This document shows positions 37,325-46,505 of a DNA stretch of 64,000 bases, in pieces. A program made the translations under genes and the position numbers. Position 1 is the first letter of the stretch; each line of letters starts with the position of its first letter. The notes under the pieces are model-generated. The model was not told where the DNA came from and searched no databases. It saw nothing but the letters and a program-made list of their open reading frames with translations. Source of the DNA: Thermincola carboxydiphila (GTDB lineage Bacteria; Bacillota; Thermincolia; Thermincolales; UBA2595); NCBI GenBank assembly GCA_016841045.1, contig JAENZX010000015.1, positions 1 to 64,000 on the forward strand, given 5' to 3'.

Positions 37325-37354
37325 TTGACAACGAACATTTGTTCGTGGTAATAT
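37325..37354 (+). promoter_or_regulatory. Promoter with embedded LexA (DinR) box
   Basis: TTGACA (37325-37330) and TAATAT (37349-37354), 18 bases apart, enclose the palindrome CGAACATTTGTTCG (37332-37345), an exact Gram-positive LexA/DinR box (GAAC-N4-GTTC). LexA binding would block the promoter until DNA damage. Confidence 0.8.
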
Positions 37355-37370
37355 TTGGTTAAGGAGGTGG

Positions 37371-37472
37371 ATGCCTGGTAATAAAGCAGGGAAATCGCTG
37401 GTTTGCCCGGGCCCGGCTAATAAGCTGAATTTCTCAACTACACAAATATCTGAACATGACCAGGCAGCATAA
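37371..37472 (+). CDS. 33-aa ORF behind the LexA-box promoter
   Basis: AAGGAGGTGG precedes an ATG reading MPGNKAGKSLVCPGPANKL and 14 further residues to a TAA one base before the spoVG start codon. The ribosome site is the strongest in the area and the overlap suggests translational coupling with spoVG. It could be an SOS peptide or a leader peptide. I recognise no homolog. Confidence 0.5.
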   Translation: MPGNKAGKSLVCPGPANKLNFSTTQISEHDQAA

Positions 37473-37473
37473 A

Positions 37474-37725
37474 ATGAAAATTACAGAGGTAAGAATTAAA
37501 AAAATCCACGGGGACACCAGCATTAGAGCATTTGCATCAATAACGATTGATAATGAATTTGTTGTAAAAGACATTAAGGTTGTTGAAGGCAAAAACGGCT
37601 TGTTTGTAGCAATGCCCAGCAAGAAAGTCGGAGACAAATATGTTGATATCTCGCATCCTATTACAACCCAAAGCCGCTCTGTATTGTTTGATGCGGTGTT
37701 GAATGAATACAGCCAAATGGCATAG
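37474..37725 (+). CDS. spoVG: SpoVG family regulator
   Basis: An 83-residue SpoVG protein, a nucleic-acid-binding regulator of cell division/sporulation in Bacillus and of virulence genes in Staphylococcus. MKITEVRIKKIHGDTSIRAFASITIDNEFVVKDIKV and GLFVAMPSKKVGDKYVDI match the family throughout. The ATG at 37474 is chosen to match family starts; it lies right after the upstream 33-codon ORF. In Bacillus it is a SigH gene, but here the visible promoter is housekeeping type with a LexA box. Confidence 0.93.
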   Translation: MKITEVRIKKIHGDTSIRAFASITIDNEFVVKDIKVVEGKNGLFVAMPSKKVGDKYVDISHPITTQSRSVLFDAVLNEYSQMA

Positions 37726-37730
37726 TTTAA

Positions 37731-37752
37731 GGCCGCACTCGCGGCCTTTTTT
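37731..37752 (+). terminator. Terminator of spoVG
   Basis: GGCCGC-ACTC-GCGGCC stem followed by six T. Confidence 0.95.
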
Positions 37753-37796
37753 ATTGATTATTGACTAAATACGCCTCACGATGTTGTCTATACTTG

Positions 37797-38990
37797 CTAT
37801 TCCTGAACAGCTTCTTCAGGTTTTACTTCTGGGCTGACCAGGAAATAAAAAGCACCTACTATGCCTGAAATTAAAGAACCAATTATTATGGAGAGCTTAG
37901 CAATAGATAAATCAGTTCCTGATTCTAAAGACAGGTCAGCAATAAATATTGACATGGTAAAACCAATACTGCCCATAATTGCAGCTCCATAAATTTGCCG
38001 CCAGGTAGCCCCTTCCGACAGCTCTGCCACCCTTAATTTTACTGCAAGAAATGCTGTCAAAGCTATGCCTAACTGTTTACCTAAAAACAACCCCAGAACT
38101 ATTCCAACAGCCAGAGGGTGAGACAGTGTTTCTCTCAACATCCCAAGATCAACACTAATACCTGAGTTGGCCAGTCCAAATACAGGTATTACTAAAAAAG
38201 TTGACCACGGCAGGAAATTATTCTCTGCTTTATGCAGCGGTGAGTCAAACCCAGGCTGCTTGTGCTTACCAGGTGTGAATAAGCCTAAAATCACACCGGC
38301 AATTGTTGGATGAACTCCCGCCTCAAAAAACGCCAGCCATAAAAGCACTCCAATAAAAAGATATGGATATAAACTAGAAACTCTTCTATGATTTAAGATA
38401 AATAAGGTAATCATTAATACTAAACCTATGGCCAGTGCGTATAAGTTAATTCCTTTTGAATAGAACAAAGCAATTACAATAACTGCTCCCAAGTCATCAA
38501 CAATAGCCAAAGCAGTCAAAAATACAACAACCGACTTAGAAACCCTGGACCTAAAAAGCCTGATAATTGCCATTGCAAATGCAATATCCGTCGCCATTGG
38601 AATAGCCCATCCACTTACGTAATCTGTACTCAGATTAAATACCAGGAAGATAAGCACAGGAATAACCATGCCACCCAATGCCCCCGCCACAGGAAGAGCG
38701 GCTTTCTTAAGTGAATCTAATTCACCACTTGAAAGCTCTCTCTTTATTTCCAGCCCCACAACGTAGAAAAAAATAGCCATCAGGCCTTCATTAATCCAGA
38801 GTCTCAGGGGCTCCACCAGATGAAGTGGACCAAGATTAAAACCGATATGGTAATCAAATATTTTATCATAGAGTCCAGCCGCCGGTGAATTAGCCCAAAT
38901 CATTGCCAAAGTTGCTGTAATAAACAGCAAAATACCTCCCGCCGACTCATGTTTGAAAAATTCTTCAAAAGTCCTTAATAATCTGTTCAC
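37797..38990 (-). CDS. nhaA: Na+/H+ antiporter NhaA
   Basis: A 397-residue NhaA antiporter. Eleven or twelve helices, the family motif FFYVVGLEIKREL, and the ion-binding pair in ALAIVDDLGAVIVIA (DD at about 158-159) are present, as are the discontinuous-helix motifs WAIPMATDIAFA and GIVLGLFLGKQLG. A GTG at 38990 (VNRLLRTFEEFF) after GAGGTG is preferred; the longer N-terminus falls in a structured leader. Exchanges Na+ or Li+ for H+. Confidence 0.93.
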   Translation of the reverse strand: MNRLLRTFEEFFKHESAGGILLFITATLAMIWANSPAAGLYDKIFDYHIGFNLGPLHLVEPLRLWINEGLMAIFFYVVGLEIKRELSSGELDSLKKAALPVAGALGGMVIPVLIFLVFNLSTDYVSGWAIPMATDIAFAMAIIRLFRSRVSKSVVVFLTALAIVDDLGAVIVIALFYSKGINLYALAIGLVLMITLFILNHRRVSSLYPYLFIGVLLWLAFFEAGVHPTIAGVILGLFTPGKHKQPGFDSPLHKAENNFLPWSTFLVIPVFGLANSGISVDLGMLRETLSHPLAVGIVLGLFLGKQLGIALTAFLAVKLRVAELSEGATWRQIYGAAIMGSIGFTMSIFIADLSLESGTDLSIAKLSIIIGSLISGIVGAFYFLVSPEVKPEEAVQE

Positions 38991-39000
38991 ACAAAACACC

Positions 39001-39115
39001 TCATTATATATATTTCCCCAAAATAAAAGAAGCAGTCCATAAAATGGACTACTCCGCCCTGAGAAGTCATAATTTCCTTGCAGCCCGGCTATCCTTAGTG
39101 GCAAGTTAGTAGAGG
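39001..39115 (-). ncRNA. Structured leader of nhaA, possible riboswitch
   Basis: The leader contains GATAGCCGGGCTGCAAGG, then AGGGCGGAG, then a hairpin GTAGTCC-ATTTTAT-GGACTGC followed by a T-rich stretch, placed just before the nhaA ribosome site. A conserved-looking aptamer plus terminator-like platform before a cation antiporter suggests an ion-sensing riboswitch (Na+/Li+ classes are known upstream of such genes). I cannot match the class consensus by eye. Confidence 0.4.
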
Positions 39116-39342
39116 TTAGCGGCTAGTTATTTGGCTGCATTCTTTGCCTTTAAACTAATCACTAGTCACTACACACTAGTCACTACTAGAACCCTTAGAC
39201 TTTAGCGCCCTCAGCTTTTGCTGAGTTTACTTCAACCTTTAAATCATTATAGAAGCTTTATATTTAAGATACATTTTATACTTTCCCATAATATATTTCA
39301 ATCTCTTTTTTGATTTTTTTAACTTTTTTTAATTTTCTTTTT

Positions 39343-40644
39343 TTACTTTTCTTTTTTAACTTTTGCTTCAAACCCGTTGTCACTAGGTTGATAATATTTT
39401 ACTCCCTGAAGCTCATCAGGCAAATACTGCTGTTTCACATAGTTTCCCTCAAAATCATGTGGGTATTTATATCCCTTGCCGTGCCCCAGTTTAGCTGCTC
39501 CTTTATAATGGGAGTCTCTTAAATGAATCGGTACAGGCCCCAGTTTCTTTTGTTCTATATCGTCCAAAGCCCTGTCAATGGCTTTTATGACTGCATTGCT
39601 TTTAGGTGCATTAGCTATATAGATGACTGCTTCTGCCAATGGAATTCTTGCCTCAGGCATTCCTATATATTCCAGCGCATATGCAGCAGATGTTGCCACA
39701 ACTAGCGCATTGGGGTCCGCAATTCCCACGTCCTCAGCAGCATGCACAATCAAACGCCTGGCAATAAAACGAGGGTCTTCTCCTGCATAAATCATACGAG
39801 CAAGCCAGTGAAGGGCAGCATCAGGATCAGAACCCCTGAGACTTTTTATAAAAGCCGAAACCACATCATAATGCTGATCACCTGACTTGTCATAACGGAC
39901 TGATCTTTTTTGTATCGACTCTTCCGCTACTTCGAGAGTAATCTCCCTAATGCCATCTGTTCCCGGAAAAGTTGTTAGTACTGCCAGTTCTACAGCATTT
40001 AAAGCAGACCTGGCATCACCATTGGCTATATTCACAATATGATGTAGAGCATCGTCATGCAGGTTAACCCGAAACCTTCCCAGTCCTCTATCCGAGTCAT
40101 CTAAGGCATTATTAATCAACCTGATAAGATCCTCATCCTTTAAGTGCCTGAAGCCGAAAATCCTTGATCTTGACAATAGTGGAGCATTTACCTCAAAATA
40201 GGGGTTTTCCGTAGTGGCTCCAATTAAAACCACTGTGCCATCTTCGACAAAGGGTAAAAGGGCATCCTGCTGTGATTTGTTAAACCTATGTATTTCATCG
40301 ATAAAAAGTATTGTTCTTTGATTATACATTCCCAGCCTGTCCCTGGCGGTTTTTACAACCTGTTTAATATCAGCCACACCCGAAGTTACTGCATTCAACT
40401 GTTCAAAATAAGCCTTGGTTGTATTGGCGATAATTCTGGCCAGAGTTGTTTTGCCGGTTCCTGGAGGCCCGTAAAAAATAACCGAAGAAAGCTGGTCAGC
40501 CTCAATTGCCCGGCGAAGGAGCTTACCTTTACCAACAATCTCTTCCTGCCCTACAAACTCATCAAGAGTGCGGGCCCGCATACGCACCGCAAGAGGGGCT
40601 TCTTTCTTCAACTGCTGCTGCCTGCTGGCTTCAAAAAGGTCCAT
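39343..40644 (-). CDS. rarA: Replication-associated recombination protein RarA
   Basis: A 433-residue AAA+ ATPase of the RarA/MgsA/WRNIP1 family that acts at stalled forks. Walker A is FYGPPGTGKTTLARI (about 50-64), Walker B TILFIDEIHRFNK and sensor 1 VLIGATTENPYF; the C-terminal half has RSARYDKSGD-type (RSVRYDKSGDQHYD) and HLRDSHYKGAAKLGHG motifs. In Bacillus it follows tcdA and precedes cymR; here the whole 22.8-39 kb region lies between those two. Confidence 0.95.
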   Translation of the reverse strand: MDLFEASRQQQLKKEAPLAVRMRARTLDEFVGQEEIVGKGKLLRRAIEADQLSSVIFYGPPGTGKTTLARIIANTTKAYFEQLNAVTSGVADIKQVVKTARDRLGMYNQRTILFIDEIHRFNKSQQDALLPFVEDGTVVLIGATTENPYFEVNAPLLSRSRIFGFRHLKDEDLIRLINNALDDSDRGLGRFRVNLHDDALHHIVNIANGDARSALNAVELAVLTTFPGTDGIREITLEVAEESIQKRSVRYDKSGDQHYDVVSAFIKSLRGSDPDAALHWLARMIYAGEDPRFIARRLIVHAAEDVGIADPNALVVATSAAYALEYIGMPEARIPLAEAVIYIANAPKSNAVIKAIDRALDDIEQKKLGPVPIHLRDSHYKGAAKLGHGKGYKYPHDFEGNYVKQQYLPDELQGVKYYQPSDNGFEAKVKKEK

Positions 40645-40738
40645 AAACTGCCTCCAATATTAGCTAATTCCTTATTATAGTAAACCGCGTGTAGTCCTTA
40701 TGTCAACTGTCATGTTCGGACAATGATGTTACAAGATT

Positions 40739-40940
40739 AACCGCAAAGGTGAATTGATTCATTTGAGGCATAAGAAGAGGACGCAAAGTGCGCAAAGAGT
40801 CACAGTTCTCCAAACGTATGGTCTTCTTCAAAAGTAACACTGCTATCGGATAGAAAAAATTAAGTTGACGTTGGCAGTGTCTCTCTGCGTCCTTTGCGTC
40901 CTCAGACCACTGAGCAGTGCCCATGAGTAACTTTGCGGTT
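40739..40940. repeat. Large nested inverted repeat, GCAAAG type
   Basis: Outer arms AACCGCAAAG and CTTTGCGGTT, inner arms GAGGACGCAAAGTGCGCAAAGAG and CTCTGCGTCCTTTGCGTCCTC. This is another widespread dispersed intergenic repeat family. The 40645-40995 gap holds no convincing gene; the reading frames across it simply traverse the repeat. Confidence 0.7.
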
Positions 40941-40995
40941 AAACGTTCTTTTTTTAATGTTTTTATATCTGCAAAATAAAAGAATTAAATAAAAA

Positions 40996-41017
40996 AGGAC
41001 TGCAAAATTACAGTCCT
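40996..41017 (-). terminator. Terminator of trxA
   Basis: AGGACTG-CAAAATTA-CAGTCCT hairpin, then six T on the minus strand. Confidence 0.9.
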
Positions 41018-41043
41018 CAGAGATTATATCATTGTCAATCAGA

Positions 41044-41373
41044 TTAAAGCAGTTTTTCCAGCAGGCTGGCCAGTTCGTTTTTGGCCTTGTAACCAACTAC
41101 TCTTTCAACAGCCTTGCCGTCCTTAAAGATAATTAAAGTTGGTATACTCATAACACCGTATTCTATAGCTACCTCACGATTATCATCAACATTGACTTTA
41201 CCAACTTTGACCTTCCCGTCAAAGTCTGAAGCCAGTTCGTCCACAATAGGAGCTATCATTCTACACGGTGAACACCACGGAGCCCAAAAATCAACCAGTA
41301 CAGGCATGCCTGCATCAAGAACTTCTTCCTTAAAATTATTATTGGTAAACGTAAGTACTTTGTCACTTGCCAT
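41044..41373 (-). CDS. trxA: Thioredoxin
   Basis: A 109-residue classical thioredoxin. [21 protein letters not shown] carries a CSPC active site (usual CGPC, so a small change) and [11 protein letters not shown] the cis-Pro loop. ATG at 41373 is nine bases after GGGGAGG. It follows a csoR-type gene on the same strand with 42 bases between. General disulfide reductant of the cytoplasm. Confidence 0.95.
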   Translation of the reverse strand: MASDKVLTFTNNNFKEEVLDAGMPVLVDFWAPWCSPCRMIAPIVDELASDFDGKVKVGKVNVDDNREVAIEYGVMSIPTLIIFKDGKAVERVVGYKAKNELASLLEKLL

Positions 41374-41415
41374 GGTCATCATCCTCCCCTTATAAATATT
41401 AATGAAAAATCTTTG

Positions 41416-41697
41416 CTAATCAGCAAATCTGGCAATAGTTTGAATTAGTTTCTGCAATTCTTCCATTTTTATTTTTTTATCTTTTGCTGACATCGTAGAA
41501 ACGATGCATTCACCAGCGTAATGGTTAAGAACCAGATTACCTACCATCTTCATAGCAGACCTGGCGGCAGAAACCTGTGTAAGGATATCCTGACAATCTT
41601 TACCCTCATCGATCATCCTTCTTATGCCCTTGACCTGACCCTCTATCCTCTTGAGTCTTTTATCCAAATTATCTTTAATGTCCTGAACCTTTTCCAA
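41416..41697 (-). CDS. CsoR/FrmR family metal-sensing repressor
   Basis: A 93-residue DUF156 repressor, four-helix type. The ligand set of copper sensors is present: Cys in GKDCQDILTQ (about 38), His and Cys in NHYAGECIVS (about 63 and 68). The basic DNA-contact residues RLKRIEGQVKGIRRM are typical. TTG start with GGGAGGG. It lies upstream of trxA and may regulate it in response to Cu or a persulfide. Confidence 0.88.
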   Translation of the reverse strand: MEKVQDIKDNLDKRLKRIEGQVKGIRRMIDEGKDCQDILTQVSAARSAMKMVGNLVLNHYAGECIVSTMSAKDKKIKMEELQKLIQTIARFAD

Positions 41698-41807
41698 TAA
41701 GTATCCCTCCCATATTACCCTCCGGGGGTATTATGTATTTTTATTATAATATTCCCAAGTTAAAATGTCAATTTTTTGCACAAATTTGCACATAAATGAT
41801 AAAACAC

Positions 41808-42581
41808 TTAATTTTTACTATCTTTAATACCAATTATATCTTTCACCACTACTCCCGCCAATATCAATCCCATAACTGACGGAACAAATGAAATGCTTCC
41901 CGGAATTTGCCTTCTGAGAGCACAATTTGAAACTGCCTCTTTATTAGTACAAACACAGTGATTCCTGCAGTTTACCTCAACCTCTCTTGGTATCAAAGGC
42001 TGTTCCTTAGAATAGACAACCTTAACACCACGAAGTATCCCATATTTTTTTAACTCTCTTCTGACTACACGGGCCAAAGGGTCAACCGATGTTTCAGATA
42101 TATCTGCAACCTCAAAAGCTGTGGGATCCAATTTGTTCCCTGCCCCCATGGCAGAAACAATCATAATTTCTTTGCTATAGGCCTTTTTAATAAGGTCCAG
42201 TTTCCCTGTGACATTATCGATGGCGTCTATTATGTAATCAATATCCTCGGGTATTAGCTTATCACTTTTATCTGGCGCATAAAACTCCCTAAAAACTTCC
42301 ACGTTAGCAGCAGGGTTTATCTGATGTATCCTTTCTTTCATCAAATCTACCTTTGGCTGCCCTACCGTAGAGTCAAGTGCGTGAAGCTGCCTATTAATAT
42401 TTGTCAGGCATATATCATCGTAATCTACCAGGATAAAGTTCCCTATCCCTGCACGGGCTAAACCTTCAACGGCAAAAGATCCAACTCCTCCAATCCCGTA
42501 TACTGCGACCCTGCTTTTATATAATTTTTCCAGCCCTTCAGAACCAATTAGAAGCTCACTTCTAGAAAATCTATGCAGCAT
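41808..42581 (-). CDS. tcdA: tRNA threonylcarbamoyladenosine dehydratase
   Basis: A 257-residue E1-like enzyme (TcdA/CsdL/YrvM) that cyclises t6A37 of tRNA with ATP. The Rossmann loop VYGIGGVGSFAVEGLARAG and the Arg/Lys adenylation residues in DICLTNINRQLHAL are clear, and a C-terminal cysteine set CRNHCVC...SNCALRR probably binds a metal. Conserved position between aspS/6S RNA and rarA. Confidence 0.93.
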   Translation of the reverse strand: MLHRFSRSELLIGSEGLEKLYKSRVAVYGIGGVGSFAVEGLARAGIGNFILVDYDDICLTNINRQLHALDSTVGQPKVDLMKERIHQINPAANVEVFREFYAPDKSDKLIPEDIDYIIDAIDNVTGKLDLIKKAYSKEIMIVSAMGAGNKLDPTAFEVADISETSVDPLARVVRRELKKYGILRGVKVVYSKEQPLIPREVEVNCRNHCVCTNKEAVSNCALRRQIPGSISFVPSVMGLILAGVVVKDIIGIKDSKN

Positions 42582-42607
42582 ACAACTACTCCCTGTATAT
42601 AAAAATA

Positions 42608-42786
42608 AAACCCCACCTATGCCGTGAGGCCGCCTTGTTTGAACCTGTTCTCACAGGTGGGTGTTCACCCAAAAGTTTTTTGTGTCCTCAACTAATGGAG
42701 GCATACAAGCCACTATCGGAGATGAACTCCCTTAGTATTGGTGTTGGCTCAATACTAAACGGCCGCGCACGCGCATCGTAGGGTTG
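42608..42786 (-). ncRNA. ssrS: 6S RNA
   Basis: The two ends of this 179-base segment pair (AACCC...GCGGCC with GGCCGCC...GGGTT) and a large central open region is bounded by short helices (GTATTGAGCC/ GGTGTTGGCTCAATAC side and CACCCACCTGTGAG side), the plan of 6S RNA mimicking an open promoter. In Bacillus bsrA (6S-1) occupies this exact place between tcdA and aspS. It is on the same strand, followed by T-rich sequence. Confidence 0.85.
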
Positions 42787-42963
42787 TTTTTTATTGCTGA
42801 ATTGTAACTTTACTATACCATATAACTTTTCAACCTTTCAAGTGCCAATAATTACAGCATTTTCTTGTTACATCTAGTATCACAAATAACCGTTGTTTTT
42901 ATTCAGGTTATATTTAGCACTTCGTCTAGTTCCGTTCTTGACAACCCACGTATTTGTATTTAA

Positions 42964-44757
42964 TTATTTTTTTGCCTTGGCTATATTTAATTTTACATGA
43001 AGCTCATTCAACTGTTTAGGAGCTACTTCTGACGGAGCTTGAGTCATCAGATCGGTTGCACTCTGAGTTTTTGGGAAAGCAATAACATCTCTTATTGATT
43101 CCTTACCTGCCATAAGCATTACCATCCTGTCAAGTCCAAAGGCTATTCCGCCGTGGGGAGGAGTTCCGTATTCAAAAGCTTCCAGCAAGTAACCAAACTT
43201 ATCTTTGGCTTCTTCCTCAGATAACCCCAAAAGGCTAAACATTTTCTCCTGTACGTCACGTCTATGAATCCTGATACTTCCCCCGCCAAGCTCGATTCCG
43301 TTTAAGACCATATCATAAGCTCTCGCCCTTACTTTACCAGGTTCTGTTTCCATTAATTCTATATCTTCTTCAAATGGTGATGTAAACGGATGATGGATAG
43401 CAACAAAACGGCGTTCTTCCTCATCATATTCTACCAGAGGGAATTCAACAACCCATGCAAACTTAAATACATTTGGGTCAATAAGCTCTTTTTTCTTTGC
43501 CAGTTCCACCCTAAGAGCGCCCAAGGCTGCAGCCACTACAGAAGGCTTATCTGCTACGAAGAACAGGAGGTCTCCCGGTTCAGCATTAAACTTTTCAAGC
43601 ATTGCATCTATTTCTTCCTGTTGGAAGAACTTAAGAATTGGTGACTTAAGGCCTTCTTCTGTAACTACAATATAGGCCAGTCCCTTAGCTCCATAGATAG
43701 CAACAAACTGTGTCAGGTCATCAATTTCTTTCCTGCTGAAATTGGCACAGCCCTTAGCGTTTATACCCTTTACCTGCCCCCCGGAATTAGCAACATCCGC
43801 AAAAACTTTAAACCCGGAATTTGCCACCAGAGCAGTAAAGTCTTTCAGTTCCAGTCCGAAGCGAAGGTCAGGCTTATCTGAACCATACCTACCGATAGCT
43901 TCGTTATAAGTGAGCCTTGGGAAGGGAGTTTCGATTTCAACTCCGGTAGCTTCCTCGAATATGTATGCAATCATTTGCTCCATAAGTGTTAATACATCTT
44001 CCACATCCACAAAGGACATTTCCAGGTCTATCTGTGTAAACTCAGGTTGTCTGTCAGCCCTTAAATCCTCATCCCTGAAACAGCGAACTACCTGGAAATA
44101 CTTATCCATTCCGGCTACCATAAGTATCTGTTTGAAAATCTGCGGAGACTGGGGCAGGGCGTAAAATTTGCCCGGGTTAACCCTGCTGGGTACAAGATAG
44201 TCCCTTGCTCCTTCGGGTGAACTCTTGGTCAGCATTGGAGTCTCAATTTCGAGAAATCCTTTCTTATCCAGGAAATCCCTGGCAGCCTTTGTTACTTTAT
44301 GCCTTAATATAATATTATTTTGCATGTCGGGACGTCTCAGGTCAAGATAGCGGTAGCGTAGCCTGATGTTCTCGTCTACTTCCACATTTTCCTCGATATA
44401 AAACGGAGGGGTCTTGGCCCTGTTTAAAACACGTAAATCATCTATATAGACTTCAATTTCTCCCGTTTTTAGTTTTGGGTTAATAGTTAGTTCACTGCGG
44501 TTACGTACTGTTCCAGCCACTGCCAGTACATACTCACTACGAATTTTCTCAGCTTTCTCAAAAGCTTCCATACCTGTCTCAGGACTAAAGACCAATTGAA
44601 TAAGGCCTGTCCTATCTCTTAAATCAACAAATATCAGACCACCGTGATCCCGGCGGGTATTTACCCATCCTGTTAAAATAACCTTCTCCCCTACATTGGC
44701 AGTGGATAATTCAGTGGCCATGTGAGTTCTGTTCAGTCCTTGCATGGAATCAATCAT
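42964..44757 (-). CDS. aspS: Aspartyl-tRNA synthetase
   Basis: A 597-residue bacterial-type AspRS. N-terminal OB-fold ([24 protein letters not shown], 26-50), class II motif 2 [23 protein letters not shown], the bacteria-specific GAD insertion (about 290-425) and motif 3 [18 protein letters not shown]. Length is normal. Start after GGGGAGG. Forms an operon with hisS under the T-box upstream of hisS. Whether it is discriminating cannot be concluded. Confidence 0.96.
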   Translation of the reverse strand: MIDSMQGLNRTHMATELSTANVGEKVILTGWVNTRRDHGGLIFVDLRDRTGLIQLVFSPETGMEAFEKAEKIRSEYVLAVAGTVRNRSELTINPKLKTGEIEVYIDDLRVLNRAKTPPFYIEENVEVDENIRLRYRYLDLRRPDMQNNIILRHKVTKAARDFLDKKGFLEIETPMLTKSSPEGARDYLVPSRVNPGKFYALPQSPQIFKQILMVAGMDKYFQVVRCFRDEDLRADRQPEFTQIDLEMSFVDVEDVLTLMEQMIAYIFEEATGVEIETPFPRLTYNEAIGRYGSDKPDLRFGLELKDFTALVANSGFKVFADVANSGGQVKGINAKGCANFSRKEIDDLTQFVAIYGAKGLAYIVVTEEGLKSPILKFFQQEEIDAMLEKFNAEPGDLLFFVADKPSVVAAALGALRVELAKKKELIDPNVFKFAWVVEFPLVEYDEEERRFVAIHHPFTSPFEEDIELMETEPGKVRARAYDMVLNGIELGGGSIRIHRRDVQEKMFSLLGLSEEEAKDKFGYLLEAFEYGTPPHGGIAFGLDRMVMLMAGKESIRDVIAFPKTQSATDLMTQAPSEVAPKQLNELHVKLNIAKAKK

Positions 44758-44785
44758 GTTTAAATCCTCCCCTGGCTAAAATGTT

Positions 44786-46045
44786 TTATAATTTTTCTGC
44801 AATATATTGAACAACTTCCTGAAGAGGTACCTCAGCCTGTTCTCCGTTTGCCATGTCTCTTACCACAGCAATACCCTTCTCAAGTTCTTCCTCACCTAGA
44901 ATCAGTGTAAACTTACATTCGAACCTGTTGGCTTGTTTCATCTGTGCTTTAAGACTTTTCCCCACGAGATCCATTTCAGCAGCCAATCCGCTTCCACGTA
45001 AGTTATAAACCAGTTGAAAAGCCTTCGTTTTAGCCTTCTCTCCAAGTGTTGCTATAAATACATCAACCTGTGCTCCCTTAGGGAAACTTATACCCTGGCG
45101 CTCCATTGTGGTGATAATACGTTCCATCCCTAAAGCATAGCCTATTCCTGGTGTAGGCGGCCCGCCAACCTGTTCAATAAGTCCGTCATATCTACCGCCT
45201 CCTCCTATGGAACTCTGAGCACCTATGTCCCTGGCCATAATTTCAAAAGCGGTGTTTGTATAATAATCCAGTCCTCTGACTAGTCTCTTATCAACTATGT
45301 AAGAAATTCCTATGCTGTCAAGCAGCTTTTTTACACCTTCAAAGTGAACCGCACACTCTTCACAGAGGCAGTCGGTTGTTGTTGGTGCGTCCTTGCTAAA
45401 CTTTTGACACTGCTCTTCTTTACAGTCAAGTATCCGCATTGGATTTCTTGTAAATCTTGACTGACAAAGCTTACAGAGGCCGTCAAAATTGGGTTTAAGA
45501 TAATTATGCAGTTCTTCTCTGTGGGCAGAACGACATTGGGGACATCCCACGCTATTGATATGTAATTCGATTTCTTTAAGCCCCAGCCTGTTATAAAAGT
45601 CCATAGCCATCGCGATAACCTCTGCATCAACAGCAGGATCACGGCTCCCAAAGACTTCTACCCCAAACTGGTGAAACTGCCGATATCTGCCGGCCTGCAC
45701 ATTTGCGTACCTGAACATTTGACCTATGTAGTAAACCTTAACCGGTTGAGGACTAGCATACAGTTTGTGTTCGACATATGCTCTTACCGCGCTGGCGGTA
45801 TTTTCCGGCCGCAGGCTAATGCTTCGCTTTCCCTTATCTTCAAAAGTGTACATTTCTTTTTCTACCACATCAGTTGTATCACCTACGCCCCGGTGAAACA
45901 ATTCGGTATGCTCAAAAATTGGTGTCCGAATCTCACTGTAGCCATATTCGTGACATATTTTACGGATTATGTCCTCTATATAGTGCCATTTTTCGATTTC
46001 TCCAGGCATGATATCGTTTGTACCCTTCGGTCCTAACGTTAACAT
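44786..46045 (-). CDS. hisS: Histidyl-tRNA synthetase
   Basis: A 419-residue class II HisRS. KGTNDIMPGEIEKWHYIED start, RTPIFEHTELFHRGVGDTTDVVEKEMYTF (motif 1-2 region), the histidine-A motif LVRGLDYYTNTAFEI and the C-terminal anticodon domain from about 325. A cysteine cluster CPQCRSAHREELHNYLK, CKLCQSRF, CKEEQC marks the zinc-binding insertion typical of many Clostridia. ATG at 46045 follows GAGGAGGG. Confidence 0.95.
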   Translation of the reverse strand: MLTLGPKGTNDIMPGEIEKWHYIEDIIRKICHEYGYSEIRTPIFEHTELFHRGVGDTTDVVEKEMYTFEDKGKRSISLRPENTASAVRAYVEHKLYASPQPVKVYYIGQMFRYANVQAGRYRQFHQFGVEVFGSRDPAVDAEVIAMAMDFYNRLGLKEIELHINSVGCPQCRSAHREELHNYLKPNFDGLCKLCQSRFTRNPMRILDCKEEQCQKFSKDAPTTTDCLCEECAVHFEGVKKLLDSIGISYIVDKRLVRGLDYYTNTAFEIMARDIGAQSSIGGGGRYDGLIEQVGGPPTPGIGYALGMERIITTMERQGISFPKGAQVDVFIATLGEKAKTKAFQLVYNLRGSGLAAEMDLVGKSLKAQMKQANRFECKFTLILGEEELEKGIAVVRDMANGEQAEVPLQEVVQYIAEKL

Positions 46046-46099
46046 CAGAGAACCCCTCCTCAACATTTCTACTTAGCTTCTTTATAATTGCCGTTTTTG

Positions 46100-46390
46100 G
46101 GCAAAAATAAAAACTCCCGTCTCTAACAATGTGTTACATTGCCAGGGACGAGAGAAAATCCCGCGGTGCCACCCTGCTTGGATGATTGTATTACAATATC
46201 ATCCCACTCAAACTTGTAACGGCAGTGTCCCGGGCTTCAAATCCTGTTCCGCCTCAAGATGGACGTTCCATTTCTCAAAAAGCCTGGCTCCAAGGTGTCT
46301 TCACCAATTCAATCCCTGGGGATGCTTTCAGTCTAGGACATCCCCTCCCTGATAGGTCTGATATTGTTACTACTCCTTTTCAAAGCCAAT
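46100..46390 (-). promoter_or_regulatory. T-box leader, His/Asp
   Basis: T-box core AGGGTGGCACCGCG lies at about 46161-46174 (minus strand) and a terminator hairpin CTCTCGTC/GACGGGAG at 46113-46154 with T run. In stem I the specifier loop shows GACACC (46294-46299), in which GAC (Asp) and CAC (His) overlap by shifting two bases. It controls hisS-aspS. Confidence 0.92.
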
Positions 46391-46505
46391 ATCAAAATAT
46401 GTTTTTTAGTTTAAACGTACAATATAAATTTTATCTAAACCGACACTGCTTGTCAATTGTTGTTTAATTTAGTTAGTAAGTTTAATCCATTAAACAGCAT
46501 AAAAC

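Noticed and set aside
36375-40940. CRISPR-like or attachment-site reading of the CACGGAT and GCAAAG repeats
   Set aside because: Copies are inverted, not regularly spaced direct repeats, and match common dispersed intergenic repeat families.
40703-41096. Two minus-strand ORFs between rarA and trxA
   Set aside because: They run through a nested inverted repeat and the trxA terminator, without ribosome sites or recognisable domains.
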